Shown here: one piece after another, positions 1 to 8,071 of the stretch
How the letters are laid out: each line of letters starts with the position of its first letter
How positions within the stretch are numbered: the stretch's first letter is position 1
Assembly (NCBI RefSeq): GCF_003667545.1
Contig: NZ_RCUV01000013.1
Span: 1 to 64,000, forward strand
Direction of reading: 5' to 3'
DNA length: 64,000 nt
Origin: Mycetocola manganoxydans
GTDB taxonomy: Bacteria > Actinomycetota > Actinomycetes > Actinomycetales > Microbacteriaceae
Translations under genes and position numbers: made by a program
Notes under the pieces: generated by a model
Seen by the model: only the letters and a program-made list of their open reading frames with translations
Databases searched by the model: none
Told to the model about the DNA's origin: nothing

Positions 1-263
1 ACCGGAGGTCCTCACCTCATTCGCAGCAACTACAGCGAGTCGTCACACCGATTCAACCAACCTCCCTGGGCAGTACAACTAGTTGATGGTGTATCGCTTC
101 GGACGGTTCGTCGATCTAGGACTGTGCGAGTTCCGCGTCGAGATCCTGTCGATAGTTACGGCAGTTCGGGGGTGGGGGCTGCGTTGCCAGGAACGGCTGC
201 TCCGCGGCGAGTGGTCCAGCCATGTGGGGCCGAGCAACGGTTGGCGCGCGGCGTCGCAGGGCA

Positions 264-974
264 CTACGGGGCCGGGCGCTCTTCGAGCATCGACTCCATG
301 AGGTCGATCTCGGACTGCTGGGCCTTGACGACATTCGTCGCGAAGGCACGCACCGTCGTGTTCGTGCTGCGGTCGAGCACGGCCTTGGCCATCTCGATCG
401 CACCCTGGTGGTGGGCGACCATCAGCTCGAGGAACATGCGCTCGGCGGCGACGCCCTCGAGCGTCTTCAGTTCTACGATCTGCTCGGGGGTCGCGAGCCC
501 GGGCATCGGGTCTCCTGGCTTGTGTGCATTGTCTCCGCTCCCGTGACCATGACCTTCCCCCTCGAGCGTCGGCCGGGTCATCCACGTCATCGACTGTTCA
601 GACGAGGCCTGCTTCAAACCCCACGCCGCGAGCCACCCACGCATCATTCCTGACTGTGCGCCCTGCGTCGTTGCGATGTCGTATGCCATCAGCCTGACCT
701 CGTCATCGTCCGTCAGATCACGGGTGATGAACGCGAGTTCGACACCTTGGTTGTGGTGGGTCTGCATGTCGCGCGAGAAGCCGGCCTCGGCGCTGTTCGC
801 CGTCGGCGTCGGATTTTGCAGGGTCGACAGCCGACCGCCCGAGAACGCCACGACACCGACGACAACGATCGCGACGGCCGCCAGCAGGATCAGTACGACC
901 GGGGACCGGCGCCGGGACTCGTCGGCCGGTACTCCCGCGGACGCCGCGGCATCCGTCTCGAAACCGGCCGTCAC
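264..974 (-). CDS. DUF305 family membrane-anchored protein
   Basis: About 236 residues. A single hydrophobic segment lies at roughly residues 25-43, and the rest is probably outside the membrane. Two copies of the DUF305 signature are visible: MQTHHNQG near residue 70 and MVAHHQGAIEMA near residue 187. DUF305 proteins are four-helix, ferritin-like proteins often found near copper or other metal-resistance genes; the biochemical role is not established. I use the GTG at 974, one base past the stop of the upstream DUF3105 gene, which implies translational coupling. A longer reading to 1004 would overlap that gene. The MerR unit nearby suggests metal stress, by inference. Confidence 0.82.
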   Translation of the reverse strand: MTAGFETDAAASAGVPADESRRRSPVVLILLAAVAIVVVGVVAFSGGRLSTLQNPTPTANSAEAGFSRDMQTHHNQGVELAFITRDLTDDDEVRLMAYDIATTQGAQSGMMRGWLAAWGLKQASSEQSMTWMTRPTLEGEGHGHGSGDNAHKPGDPMPGLATPEQIVELKTLEGVAAERMFLELMVAHHQGAIEMAKAVLDRSTNTTVRAFATNVVKAQQSEIDLMESMLEERPAP

Positions 975-975
975 G

Positions 976-1671
976 CTACGCCTTGCCCGGTCCGTCGAGA
1001 GCACCGGTGCACGGCGCCGTCGGCTCTGGTGCGTCCTCGCTCTGCCAGTACTCCTCGATGAACGCAGGGATGCGCTCGTCGCTGGCCTTGTCGACCTGCA
1101 GCTGAACGTTCCAACCGCTCAGCACAATCTTTGAAGGGAGATCCTCGAACGGCGAGAGGATCACGTACGTGGAGGGCAACGTCGACCTCAGAGTCGTGAG
1201 CTCCTCCTCCGAGATGGACGGGTCGTAGGTGACCCAGATCGCGCCGTGCTCGAGTGAGTGAACGGCGTTCTCATTCGTCTGCGGTTCGCTGTAGATGCCG
1301 CAGTTCAGCCATGCGGGGTTGTGTTCGCCTCCGGCTGGTGGCGTCTGGGCGTACTCGACGGCGCCTTCGACGTGGTTGGCAGTGTTCTCAAAGCTCTCCA
1401 CGCCTTCGACATCAGCCCCCGACCCACCGGCCGAGTAGGTCGGATTCTTCGGCATCGTGAGCACCAGTGAGGTCACGAGGAGGGCCACGATTGCCACGCC
1501 ACCGATGATTGCCGAGATGATGCCGATCTTCTTATTGCGGGCCTTCCTGGCGCGCTCCTTCTTGTACGACTCCACCTTCGCTGCACGCTGCTCGGCGCGC
1601 TGCTCCTTGATGGTCAACTGCCGAGCGGGGTTGCCACTCCTGGTGCTGGAGGAATCGCTTCGGGGGGTCAC
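976..1671 (-). CDS. DUF3105 family membrane protein
   Basis: 231 residues. The N-terminus is rich in Lys and Arg (residues 20-47, probably cytoplasmic), then one transmembrane segment at about 48-72, then an exported domain. The conserved DUF3105 core is visible as HSLEHGAIWVTYDP near residue 140, together with the downstream ILSPF segment. Function is unknown; in Actinobacteria it is commonly paired with DUF305, as here. The start is GTG at 1671 with GAGAGG just upstream. It is the first gene of a two-gene operon with the DUF305 gene, separated by one base. Confidence 0.82.
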   Translation of the reverse strand: MTPRSDSSSTRSGNPARQLTIKEQRAEQRAAKVESYKKERARKARNKKIGIISAIIGGVAIVALLVTSLVLTMPKNPTYSAGGSGADVEGVESFENTANHVEGAVEYAQTPPAGGEHNPAWLNCGIYSEPQTNENAVHSLEHGAIWVTYDPSISEEELTTLRSTLPSTYVILSPFEDLPSKIVLSGWNVQLQVDKASDERIPAFIEEYWQSEDAPEPTAPCTGALDGPGKA

Positions 1672-2105
1672 AGGGGCCTCTCATCTCTGGGGATGCTCCC
1701 AGCAAACCTCTATGCGCACGCATATGCCGGAGTCCTTCCAGTTTATGGGCCGCCGCCACGGTTGTCTGGGAGCATGCGGTGAACGCTCGCCTGCACAGCG
1801 GCAAGCGGTCGACCATGCCGTCGCCTGTGACAGACGGATGCCAGCGGCTGGGTGTATTGAGTCAGGACGCTGGTGACTGAATCGCACTGGGTTCGTCGTC
1901 CACGGTTCGACCCCCACGCATTCGCGCGGAGCAGCGACACGATCTACAGCCTCTCCAAGGAGGGAACCTTCAGCGGCCAATCCGGAAACGAGTCGCTATC
2001 CAGAACGCGCACCGTCGACAGATATAGGTGCCGCTCCCACTGAGCGCATGAACTTTTCGTCGGGACCGGTCCCGCCCGCAACAGGAGCATAAGACGGTTG
2101 GTTCA
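1672..2105. other. Intergenic, no convincing gene
   Basis: This 434-base gap separates the DUF3105 start from the merR stop. Short open frames exist on both strands, but none has a good ribosome-binding site, a recognisable motif or a natural amino-acid composition. It may hold the promoter of the DUF3105-DUF305 operon near its left end. I see no hairpin terminator or repeat. Confidence 0.4.
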
Positions 2106-2555
2106 CTAGCCACGATCCTCGATCGCCTCCAACAGCTGGGCTGCCTTCGGAGCACCGGTGGAAGTAGCGATGATGTGACAGATATTTGCGTCGACGCAGT
2201 CAGTTGGATCGAGGTTCTGACTGGTATCGATGACTTGCTCAAGTTCCGCGGCGAGGGCGGCAAGCTCGCGTTGACGCGCCCGGACGTCGTCGAGCTTTCG
2301 GTGAAGGAGGAGTGAGACGTGCGCGCAGGGAGTCTCCCCGACATCGCGAAGGCGGAGGATGCCGGCAATCTCGGCCAGAGTGAGGCCGGCAGCTTGGGCG
2401 GCTCGAACGAATTGCAACCGACTGATCACAACGCTGTCGTACCTTCGGTATCCGTTAGGTTCGCGCTGCGGGGCCGGTAACAGGCCCTGACGTTCGTAGA
2501 ATCGGATGGTTTGACTGTCTACGCCGGTCATAGCGGCAACTTCTCCGATGAGCAC
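2106..2555 (-). CDS. MerR family metal-responsive regulator
   Basis: 149 residues, the usual size for metal-sensing MerR proteins. The N-terminal winged helix-turn-helix is clear (residues 1-70, with SQTIRFYERQGLLP and GYRRYD). A long dimerisation helix follows at about 83-115. Cys77, Cys120 and Cys126 sit where metal-binding cysteines lie in MerR-type sensors, but the last two are only six apart, so the metal cannot be read from sequence. It is divergent from a thioredoxin-like gene and a flavin reductase, with a MerR-type operator between them. It probably represses, and with metal activates, that unit. The start ATG is at 2555. Confidence 0.88.
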   Translation of the reverse strand: MLIGEVAAMTGVDSQTIRFYERQGLLPAPQREPNGYRRYDSVVISRLQFVRAAQAAGLTLAEIAGILRLRDVGETPCAHVSLLLHRKLDDVRARQRELAALAAELEQVIDTSQNLDPTDCVDANICHIIATSTGAPKAAQLLEAIEDRG

Positions 2556-2570
2556 GGTTTCACTTTACCC

Positions 2571-2602
2571 TTGACCTTGTATCACGCTGCAAGGTTTACG
2601 GT
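2571..2602 (+). promoter_or_regulatory. MerR-type operator-promoter
   Basis: The -35 box TTGACC (2571-2576) and a -10-like TACGGT (2597-2602) are 20 bp apart, the over-long spacing typical of MerR-regulated promoters. Inside the spacer is the inverted repeat ACCTTG-N10-CAAGGT (2574-2595), 22 bp overall. This is the geometry on which MerR proteins untwist DNA to activate transcription. It points at the thioredoxin-like gene whose ATG is at 2610, leaving a very short leader. Confidence 0.75.
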
Positions 2603-2609
2603 CGACTGT

Positions 2610-2909
2610 ATGGATATCACGCTGCAATACTTCGACGGCTGCCCCAACTGGAAGATCGCTGATGAGCGGCTCATGCTGCTCGCTGCGGAACGACTCGACA
2701 TTGCCCTGACGCGTCAGAGGGTCGACACGGTAGAAGAGGCCGAGCGAGTAGGATTCCGCGGTTCTCCCAGCATCCTGATTGATGGAGTCGATGTGTTCGC
2801 TAATGCGTCCCCGCCGGTCGGCCTGGCGTGCCGCAGGTACATGACTGACGACGGACCCGCCGGCGCTCCCACCATCGAGCAGATCAGGGCGGCTCTGCCC
2901 TCCTCGTGA
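2610..2909 (+). CDS. Small thioredoxin-fold protein of the mer-like unit
   Basis: 99 residues. The N-terminus reads MDITLQYFDGCPNW, a beta strand followed by a CPxW motif in the thioredoxin active-site position with only the first cysteine kept. GFRGSPSILIDGVDVF (about residues 49-64) contains the cis-proline region of a thioredoxin fold. Such proteins occur in actinobacterial mercury operons, often loosely labelled alkylmercury lyase; nothing here shows lyase activity. I chose the ATG at 2610 because it follows directly on the MerR promoter and starts the first strand. It is probably co-transcribed with the reductase 112 bases downstream. Confidence 0.72.
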   Translation: MDITLQYFDGCPNWKIADERLMLLAAERLDIALTRQRVDTVEEAERVGFRGSPSILIDGVDVFANASPPVGLACRRYMTDDGPAGAPTIEQIRAALPSS

Positions 2910-3021
2910 TGCCGGCCGCCGGATGTCGGCGAACAGTTCGACTGCCGTTCAGCGCCAGTCCTCCCTGCAAGCAAAACCAACAAGCCCCACCGGATGACAT
3001 GAGTGAGAGAAAGCTTTTGAG

Positions 3022-4374
3022 ATGACTGATGACTATGACCTGCTGGTAATCGGTGCCGGGATGGCGGGAATCGCTGCGGCAACCAAATGCTCCTCGCAAG
3101 GCTGGCGTGTCGCGATCGTCGACGAACTTCCCTACGGCGGCACGTGCGCTCTGCGCGGATGTGACCCGAAGAAGATCCTGCGCCGCGGCGCTGAAGTAGT
3201 AGAAAGTGCTCGGCTCATGCGCGACAAGGGAGTCGATAACGGGACGCTAGCCATCAACTGGGGCGAGCTGATGAAACATAAACACGGATTCACTGATCCC
3301 GTCCCACACAGCATGGAAGAGAACCTTAACGCGCGCGGCGTGAACACTCTCCACGGGACGGCTACTTTCACCGGTCCCACACACATCGACATCTCGGGGA
3401 CCACCCACAAAGCCTCGAAGATCCTCATCGCCTCCGGCGCCACGCCCAGTCCCCTCGACTTCCCTGGTCAGGAGTACCTGATTGACAGCACCGACTTTTT
3501 GAACTTAGAGAAACTTCCTTCCCGGATCGTCTTCGTTGGCGGCGGTTTCGTCTCATTCGAGTTCGCCCATATCGCCGCCCGCGCAGGAAGCGTCCCGACC
3601 ATCATCGATCGTGGTGCACGGCCGCTGAAGGCTTTCGACGCGGACCTTGTCGAGCTGCTGATCAACCGCGGCTCCGACGTCGGCATCGAAGTACAGCGCC
3701 GAACGAGCATCACTCGAGTCGAGCAAACCGGTAGCGGGTATCGGGTACACGTAGACGGCGCCGGCGGCCCAGCAACCATAGACGCGGATCTCGTCGTCCA
3801 CGGTGCCGGACGGACCCCGGACCTGTCCCGCTTGAATCTGGAGACCGGCGGAGTGGCGTACAACGGACATGGTGTCGACGTCGCCGGCCATCTGCAAAGC
3901 ACCACGAATGCTGATGTCTACGCAGCCGGCGATTCCGCGGACACCGCGGGCATGCCACTGACCCCGGTGGCCGTGATCGAAGCGAAAGTTGCAGCGTCCA
4001 ACATGCTGAAATCCGACTCCATGGCTCCGGACTACGCCGCCATTCCGACAGCAGTCTTCACGATTCCCGAGCTCGTCCGCCTCGGCATGCTCGAACACGA
4101 GGCAAGAGACAGCGGCCTCGACGTGGACGTTCGATACACCGATACCAGCCAGTGGTACTCGAACTATCGGATCGGCGAAACCTCCGGCGCGACCAAGATC
4201 CTGGTAGATAGATCAAATGACCGTATAGTCGGCGCGCACCTTTTCGGAGCCGGATACGCCGAACTCGCGAACACCATCAGCATGGCCATGAAACACGGCC
4301 TAACCACCCGTCAAATGAAATCGACGACCGCCACTTACCCAACAATCGGGTCAGATCTCAGCTCAATGATCTGA
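3022..4374 (+). CDS. FAD-dependent disulfide oxidoreductase (MerA-like)
   Basis: 450 residues of the pyridine nucleotide-disulfide reductase family, probably cytoplasmic and NAD(P)H-dependent. The FAD-binding GAGMAG is at residues 11-16, and the redox-active pair is Cys42/Cys47 in GGTCALRGC. The NAD(P) motif GGGFVSFE is at 173-180, and the second FAD motif YAAGD is near 300. The C-terminal dimerisation domain is present. Two features differ from mercuric reductase: there is no C-terminal Cys-Cys pair, and the usual catalytic His of glutathione reductase is replaced by Tyr in TYPTIGSD. The MerR context suggests metal or thiol stress, but true mercuric reductase activity is doubtful. ATG at 3022 follows GAGAGAAAG. 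Confidence 0.82.
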   Translation: MTDDYDLLVIGAGMAGIAAATKCSSQGWRVAIVDELPYGGTCALRGCDPKKILRRGAEVVESARLMRDKGVDNGTLAINWGELMKHKHGFTDPVPHSMEENLNARGVNTLHGTATFTGPTHIDISGTTHKASKILIASGATPSPLDFPGQEYLIDSTDFLNLEKLPSRIVFVGGGFVSFEFAHIAARAGSVPTIIDRGARPLKAFDADLVELLINRGSDVGIEVQRRTSITRVEQTGSGYRVHVDGAGGPATIDADLVVHGAGRTPDLSRLNLETGGVAYNGHGVDVAGHLQSTTNADVYAAGDSADTAGMPLTPVAVIEAKVAASNMLKSDSMAPDYAAIPTAVFTIPELVRLGMLEHEARDSGLDVDVRYTDTSQWYSNYRIGETSGATKILVDRSNDRIVGAHLFGAGYAELANTISMAMKHGLTTRQMKSTTATYPTIGSDLSSMI

Positions 4375-4651
4375 CACTGACAAGAAGGGCGCCCATCCCG
4401 GGTGCCCAAAAAGTCGCCACGATCGGCAATCCCTTGAGCCGGACGCTCAGCCGGTCTCCCTGCTAGATAGAGCAGCCTCGTCGAGGAACCCTCAACGCGA
4501 CATCGTCCCAAGAGGCGATGAGACTATGTCGTTCTCTCACTGGGTGACGCGTGGCATCGAGGGACCGCCACGGTCCGGTTTCAAATCGTGAGCGCGATGC
4601 GTTTCGAGCTATCAGCGGAAGAGACGGCAGCCCATGGGAGACTTAGGACCC

Positions 4652-5089
4652 ATGGGCATCAACGTGATTGGCATCGGCTATGAAGGACTCGATATCCAAG
4701 GGTTGCTCGCGCGGCTTCGCCTTCGAGAGGTTCTTACAGTGGTAGACGTGCGCCTCAATCCCATTTCTCGAAAGCGAGGGATGTCGAAGAACGCATTGAG
4801 GGAAACTCTAGCCACGGCAGGAATCGGTTACGAGCACATTCCGGCGCTGGGTAACCCTCGAGATAACCGTGACGGCTTCGCCGATGGCGACGCACAATCC
4901 GGTCGTGACGCGCGCATGCGCTTCGAAGAGATCTTGGAATCCACGCCGGCGCAGGCTGGACTTGACCGCGTCTTGCACCTCGCCGGAGACGGGCTTGTAG
5001 CGCTTTTGTGTTTTGAAGCAGACCAGTCCACATGTCATCGCGAAATCGTTCTTGCGGCCGCATCAACTCGCGAGCTGGCCAAGGCCTAG
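4652..5089 (+). CDS. DUF488 family protein
   Basis: 145 residues. The DUF488 core is plain: VDVRLNPISRKRGMSKNAL (residues 33-51), GYEHIPALGNP, and near the C-terminus ALLCFEADQSTCHRE, whose Cys-His pair is typical. The family has a small alpha/beta fold and no settled function. I take the ATG at 4652, preceded by GGGAG, over the ATG at 4634. The stop codon overlaps that of the convergent neighbour: the four bases CTAG at 5086-5089 end both genes. The two may form a functional unit, though they are read on opposite strands. Confidence 0.78.
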   Translation: MGINVIGIGYEGLDIQGLLARLRLREVLTVVDVRLNPISRKRGMSKNALRETLATAGIGYEHIPALGNPRDNRDGFADGDAQSGRDARMRFEEILESTPAQAGLDRVLHLAGDGLVALLCFEADQSTCHREIVLAAASTRELAKA

Positions 5090-5907
5090 AACAAAGTAGA
5101 TCCCCAATCGGATTCGCGTGGCGGCTTGTAAACACCAAGCACGGAGTAACTCCGCCGTTTAGCGATGTCAGCGAAATTCCCCACAAAGAAATAGGTCCGC
5201 ACTTTCGCGTTCCACATTTCGTCGTAAAACTTCGTCGAGATCAGAGATCGCAAATCGGCGTCGCTAGCATGGCGGTTGTGATGTTGTAGCGCGTTCAACT
5301 CCCAGTCCAAGATGCGTTGCTCATGCCAATTCGAACATGCAGCTGAAGCACATTTATATTTGTACTTGACCTTGTACCGCGGCGGCACCAGCTCAGGCGA
5401 GTCGTCGACTTCTCCAAAGAGTTCAGGCTGACTCATGAAGCTGGTCATGGCCTGCACTTGCTTCGGAGTCCACGGCCCGTGCTTCTCAAATATAAGCGGC
5501 CGCATCTCCGCTACCTCTACTAACCCGAGCGACTGAGCGGTCAAGTCTTGCTCGACTCCCTTGCGGAGATCACACATGGTCGGCCCGATGAGCTGTTCCA
5601 GGATCGGCCCACGTGCTTTCGTGGTGAGGGGTTTAGCACTTTGTCTCCGAAGCGTTTCCCAATTTGGCCTGTAGCTCTCATGACGGGTATCAGAGGGCGA
5701 CCGCGTCAGGTCCACCTCGATCACCTCGTACTTCCTGAATTGTTGTTCACTTTGCAGATGCCGAAAGGCGACCGGGTAGATCCGAACCCATTCAGGACTG
5801 CCGTCGCGAAGCCACACGCCCGCCACACAAACCGTGTCCCCATAAGTCTTCGACGGCTCCGGTGACGCCTTCACAGTGATCATCACATGCGCTCGCGGCT
5901 TGAGCAT
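5086..5907 (-). CDS. Uncharacterised protein with Cys/His-Trp motif
   Basis: 273 residues, family not recognised. The N-terminal half looks like a beta-rich fold (TVCVAGVWLRDGSPEWVRIYP near residue 25). A probable zinc-binding segment, KCASAACSNWHE, lies near residue 185 and is followed by ILDWEL. I have seen this kind of Cys/His followed by DWE in uncharacterised bacterial proteins, but I cannot name a function. ATG at 5907 has a strong GGAGG site. It converges on the DUF488 gene with overlapping stops. Base composition is lower in GC than the flanking chromosome, consistent with acquired DNA. Confidence 0.7.
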   Translation of the reverse strand: MLKPRAHVMITVKASPEPSKTYGDTVCVAGVWLRDGSPEWVRIYPVAFRHLQSEQQFRKYEVIEVDLTRSPSDTRHESYRPNWETLRRQSAKPLTTKARGPILEQLIGPTMCDLRKGVEQDLTAQSLGLVEVAEMRPLIFEKHGPWTPKQVQAMTSFMSQPELFGEVDDSPELVPPRYKVKYKYKCASAACSNWHEQRILDWELNALQHHNRHASDADLRSLISTKFYDEMWNAKVRTYFFVGNFADIAKRRSYSVLGVYKPPRESDWGSTLF

Positions 5908-6124
5908 CTTGAACCTCCAGGGTCACATCACTTTACAAATCACCAGCTTTTGGGGATGGGAGCCGCTCCGACACAAATGAAACGCGAGATGAGTCGAGTC
6001 TTCAGGAGCCGTTCTAAGGGTCAGAAGAGCAAGGGGAAGCGAGGTCGCTAATCACGGATGGTCCGGACGATTGAAAGAGGCGGATATGAAGATCTAGTCA
6101 ACAGCTGACTGGCATGAGCTGGCG

Positions 6125-6835
6125 CTAGACGATTTGACCGAACGCCCCGCGCACTGGTGCACCAAATACGCCGATTTGTGCTGTGACGATGGCGGGCAGT
6201 GATGCCCTCAATTCCGAATCGTTGCGAGCTAGCTCCGCAAGGCGGCGCGCTGCGTCGAGCACTGGCTTCGTTGTATTCACGACGAATGTGAAAGTTTCTA
6301 CCTTTTCTGGCCGCAGAGCGATGTAAGCGAGTCGACTCCAGCGCGGATCATCGTCGGGGCTGTCCGCCTTGATCGGTACATCCGCACCATTTTGGGTCCA
6401 CCCGAGGCCCGTGCGCTCAGGCAAGACCGTCCATCCGAGCCCGCTATAAAACGTCTCGAGGTGAGCCGGAACGTGTGCAAGTATGAGGTTGCTTCCTCGG
6501 CCCCGAACGTCTGCCTCAACCCACCGAACGAGCTGGGAACCGATCCCTTGATTCTGTTGCTCGCGAGCTACTGCAACGTAACTCAGTATGAAATCTGTGT
6601 ATAGGTCGCGCGGAAAGTTCCTGGGTGCCCAGGGCTGGGCGAACGCGAATCCCGCTACTTGGCTATCTACCGATGCAACGGGGGCAGACGCCTTTCGCTG
6701 AGCGAGAAGAGGGTCAACGGCGGGGCCGTCGAATACAAAGCCCCCGTCTGCGCCTGCTTCAGGAAAAAACTCTTGTTCCAGCGGTAAGAGGCTTTCACGA
6801 TGACCCGGTGATGCGGCAACTATGGAAGCTGTCAT
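6125..6835 (-). CDS. GNAT family N-acetyltransferase
   Basis: About 236 residues. The GNAT acetyl-CoA-binding loop appears as REQQNQGIGSQLV near residue 96, followed by AHVPAHLETFYSGLGW, the beta5-alpha4 part of the fold. The substrate is unknown. The C-terminal 80 residues have no motif I recognise and may be a second small domain. Two starts are possible, ATG at 6847 (inside a 35-bp tandem repeat) and ATG at 6835; neither has a clear ribosome-binding site. I prefer 6835, which begins right before the first strand. Confidence 0.7.
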   Translation of the reverse strand: MTASIVAASPGHRESLLPLEQEFFPEAGADGGFVFDGPAVDPLLAQRKASAPVASVDSQVAGFAFAQPWAPRNFPRDLYTDFILSYVAVAREQQNQGIGSQLVRWVEADVRGRGSNLILAHVPAHLETFYSGLGWTVLPERTGLGWTQNGADVPIKADSPDDDPRWSRLAYIALRPEKVETFTFVVNTTKPVLDAARRLAELARNDSELRASLPAIVTAQIGVFGAPVRGAFGQIV

Positions 6836-6843
6836 GAGCGAAA

Positions 6844-6917
6844 GCATAGAGCTAGATGGCTGCGTCCGTGCGGTTTCGGCATAGAGCTAGATGGCTGCGT
6901 CCGTGCGGTTTCGGCAT
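6844..6917. repeat. Tandem 35-bp direct repeat, two copies
   Basis: Bases 6844-6878 and 6879-6913 are identical, and the first four bases recur at 6914-6917. The unit begins GCATAGAGCTAGATGG. The repeat lies at the 5' end of the acetyltransferase gene, in its likely promoter region, and supplies duplicated start-like codons. It may be a recent slippage duplication or an assembly artefact. Confidence 0.9.
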
Positions 6918-7285
6918 GGAGGCGTGCGAGGCACCGCTGTGCGGCGGAACGCAGCAAGGGGGGAAGCACGTCCGGCGCGTTCCATGCACGATCCGGATTT
7001 TGTGTTTAGCGCTGCACGGCGGACTATCGGACCTACTCCACTCGAGCGTCTGCGGGACAGAAGGGTGCTCGGGTCATGGCGCCAGAGTACTTAAGTCCTC
7101 CGACGCTCCTTGCGGTGAACACAATCAGCGGGACCTCCGAGGACTCGGAAGCGGGGCCATGCCGACGGATCGCTCGAAAAGACACTCTGGGACAACGGAC
7201 CGCGCGAACTGGGGACATTTGCACAAGCGTCGGCCTGCCCCCTCGGCGATATCGTGGCGTAAGCGCCCTTTCAAGGAGGAAATAG
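6918..7285. other. Intergenic region before the HEPN unit
   Basis: About 370 bases with no convincing gene. Frames that run through it have implausible composition and no ribosome-binding site. It must contain the promoter of the downstream two-gene unit, which is preceded at 7275 by a strong AAGGAGG site. I see no clear -35/-10 pair. Confidence 0.35.
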
Positions 7286-8071
7286 ATGGTTCCCGTCAAG
7301 ACCTCGGTCGAAGATATCCAGAAGCTGCTCGGCTATCTCGGCAAACAGATCGGATGGGTCGAACAGTCGAAGATTGAGAAGGCGCTCGGGTCGCTCGATG
7401 ACCGGAAGGTCGGCGCGATAGTGGAGTTCGGCCTCATCCTCCGCGATGGAGGGAATCTTCGAGCCACGGAACGGGGGCAGCTGTTCAATAGCGATCCTCA
7501 GGCGGCTCTTCGAGAGGTACTTGATTCGGTAGAGCTGTACCGTGCCACGCTGGAGTGGGTGCATTACGGAAGCAGGTCGGAAGCGACAGCGGCCGAGATT
7601 GGTCAGTACTGGGAGGCGTCTCACGCTGACACCCTCGGCGCCCGGCAGGGTTCGACGCTCAAGGATGGAGCGGTCTGCTTTGGGCGGATCGTCGACGGCG
7701 CGGGACTCGGCTCCTTCACCGTGGGACGCGGCGGCAAGGAGACTCGGGTCTCGTTCGCAGCAAGTGGTGTCGATTCACTCGTCAACGGTGTGACAGCACC
7801 CTCGGCGACAGACGACGCCGAGGATGAGCCGGACAGTCCCGCTCCTGCGACCCCTGAAGCACCCACGCGGGCATCGAGTATCCAGACCGTCCTTCCATCG
7901 GCCGAGGCTTTCGCTCCCACCCCCTCGCTCTCCGTCTCGACGAGCCCCAGCGTTCACGTGAATGTCGAGATTCATATCGCCGCAGATGCGACCTCCGACA
8001 CCGTTCGCGAAATCTTCAAGAACATGGCTCGCTACGTACTAGACAAGCCCATCGCAGATGACGGCGAGTGA
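7286..8071 (+). CDS. DUF5343-like winged-helix protein
   Basis: 261 residues. The first 165 resemble DUF5343: a helical winged-helix-like region in which a short domain (KVGAIVEFGLILRDGG) leads into ATERGQLF. Residues 180-220 are a Pro/Ala/Ser-rich linker. The C-terminus, VHVNVEIHIAADATSDTV, matches the short alternating IHI-type strand plus helix common at the end of such proteins, probably an oligomerisation element. Function unknown. The ribosome-binding site is strong (AAGGAGG, 7 bases before ATG). It overlaps the next gene, a HEPN protein, by 14 bases, so the two are almost certainly translated together. It could be the sensor or antidote of that protein; this is inference. Confidence 0.65.
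   Translation: MVPVKTSVEDIQKLLGYLGKQIGWVEQSKIEKALGSLDDRKVGAIVEFGLILRDGGNLRATERGQLFNSDPQAALREVLDSVELYRATLEWVHYGSRSEATAAEIGQYWEASHADTLGARQGSTLKDGAVCFGRIVDGAGLGSFTVGRGGKETRVSFAASGVDSLVNGVTAPSATDDAEDEPDSPAPATPEAPTRASSIQTVLPSAEAFAPTPSLSVSTSPSVHVNVEIHIAADATSDTVREIFKNMARYVLDKPIADDGE

Noticed and set aside
1-263. Small frames at the left edge
   Set aside because: All overlap each other in different frames or run antisense to the DUF305 gene; none has a plausible start site.
4390-4420. GC-rich inverted repeat after the MerA-like gene
   Set aside because: The 7-bp stem GGGCGCC/GGTGCCC is followed by A rather than T on the plus strand, so it does not qualify as an intrinsic terminator.
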